Shown: positions 5,728 through 6,196 of the stretch, piece by piece | Layout of the letters: every line of letters begins with the position of its first letter | How positions within the stretch are numbered: position 1 is the stretch's first letter | Assembly: GCA_018667995.1 (NCBI GenBank) | Contig: JABIQT010000077.1 | Location: forward strand, 1 to 6,196 | Source: Candidatus Latescibacterota bacterium | GTDB lineage: Bacteria; JAAXHH01; JABIQT01 | Reading direction: 5' to 3' | DNA length: 6,196 nt | The notes under the pieces: generated by a model | Database searches by the model: none | The model's input: only the letters and a program-made list of their open reading frames with translations | What the model was told of the DNA's origin: nothing | Made by a program: the position numbers and the translations under genes

Positions 5728-6196
5728 CAACCGTCCACCTTCCGGCCTATACCAAGTAGTTCGTCTTTTCCAAGCAGCTTCATAAATCCTGTGGCCGCCG
5801 CATTGATCAGGGGATGAGCCCCAACCAGACGTGAAATCATGAGTTCGGCACCTCCAGTCTCGGTGGAGCTGAAGGCCATCTGGGATAGGTCACGGTCGCG
5901 CACGTAGGATTGGCAGGCCAGGGTCACAAAACCACTCATGCTAAGCGTGATATCGAGCGATTTAGGCGAGAAATACACGGGATGTTCACTAGGTTTGATC
6001 TGGTATTTACGGCACAGCCAGGAGTCGAAATTAATGGTAACGATAACCACGATACCGTCCGTCTGCAGCACGCGATTGGCTCGTCGTAACATATCAAGAG
6101 GTTGCGGCACATGTTCGATAACATCCGACAACAGGACCACATCAAATACTGGACCGAGTTCCTCTTCAAGGCCTTCGTCAAAGAAGGACTCGTGCA
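5727..6196 (-). CDS. Class I SAM-dependent methyltransferase, C-terminal part (5' end beyond window)
   Basis: The last 155 codons of a SAM-dependent methyltransferase (Methyltransf_11/23-like Rossmann fold); the frame stays open to the window edge, so the true start and the glycine-rich SAM-binding motif I are not visible. Seen near the edge: FDVVLLSDVIEHVPQP, which covers the acidic motif II strand and the DxxEHV post-motif common in this family, then MLRRANRVLQTDGIVVI, equivalent to the usual LRRxxRVLKPGGxLVI. HPVYFSPKSLDITLSMSGF resembles the HxxxFSxxxLxxLLxxxGF segment. The end, LLGIGRKVDG, resembles the conserved terminal ARK strand. A GTG at 6140 is internal and not the real start. The stop TGA overlaps the downstream creatininase-family ATG by one base. 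The acceptor (sugar, lipid, quinone or other small molecule) cannot be told from this part. Confidence 0.87.
   Translation of the reverse strand, partial: HESFFDEGLEEELGPVFDVVLLSDVIEHVPQPLDMLRRANRVLQTDGIVVIVTINFDSWLCRKYQIKPSEHPVYFSPKSLDITLSMSGFVTLACQSYVRDRDLSQMAFSSTETGGAELMISRLVGAHPLINAAATGFMKLLGKDELLGIGRKVDG
5735..5741 (-). promoter_or_regulatory. Ribosome-binding site of the creatininase-family gene, inside the methyltransferase gene
   Basis: AAGGTGG on the minus strand, seven bases before ATG 5727, within the last codons of the upstream gene. The spacing favours ATG 5727 over TTG 5730. Confidence 0.6.

Noticed and set aside
5727-6140. Methyltransferase starting at GTG 6140
   Set aside because: The frame stays open to the window edge, and the residues before this GTG (GPVFD) are part of the conserved motif II strand, so the GTG is internal.

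Overview
The window is bacterial. It reads almost entirely from the minus strand and contains six protein-coding genes, two of them cut by the window edges. In minus-strand (transcription) order they are: a SAM-dependent methyltransferase (5' end missing), a creatininase-family amidohydrolase, a phosphotriesterase-family (COG1735) metal-dependent lactonase, an FGGY carbohydrate kinase annotated as xylulokinase-like, a UMP-kinase (PyrH) homologue, and a CocE/NonD-family alpha/beta hydrolase (3' end missing). I see no RNA gene, insertion sequence, CRISPR array or phage module. The long plus-strand frames are shadows of these genes.

Layout. 6196-5727: C-terminal part of a class I methyltransferase. 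Its stop overlaps the start of the creatininase-family gene (5727-4990) in a TGATG junction. A 143-bp gap follows. Next come the phosphotriesterase-family gene (4846-3923) and, 7 bp later, the FGGY kinase (3915-2428), which are almost certainly co-transcribed. The PyrH homologue (2329-1598) follows after a short gap with a small inverted repeat. A 354-bp non-coding stretch (1597-1244) with short repeats separates it from the CocE-type gene, which runs off the window start.

Function. The lactonase and kinase form the most interpretable unit. The lactonase has the complete binuclear-metal ligand set of COG1735. It also has a Lys/Lys/Arg/Tyr set with the same internal spacing as the distal-phosphate pocket I recall from the Listeria sugar-lactone-phosphate lactonase Lmo2620. 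A sugar kinase immediately downstream fits a route in which a sugar or sugar lactone is phosphorylated and a phosphorylated lactone is opened. The kinase departs from E. coli XylB at the xylulose-binding His, so its substrate may not be xylulose. The creatininase-family and CocE-family proteins add amide/ester hydrolases, which gives the cluster a small-molecule catabolism look. The PyrH homologue is the odd member: it sits away from the usual tsf-pyrH-frr setting and carries changes in normally invariant motifs.

Organism. Base composition is moderate (about half GC by eye), GTG starts appear alongside ATG, and strong AGGAG-type ribosome-binding sites are present. The PyrH wording (AEPYIRxRAIRHL, AKNGxDGxY) recalls Chloroflexota and related lineages. 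An abundance of CocE, phosphotriesterase-like and creatininase-like genes is typical of uncultured degraders such as SAR202-type Chloroflexota or Latescibacteria/Poribacteria-like groups. This placement is a low-confidence inference.
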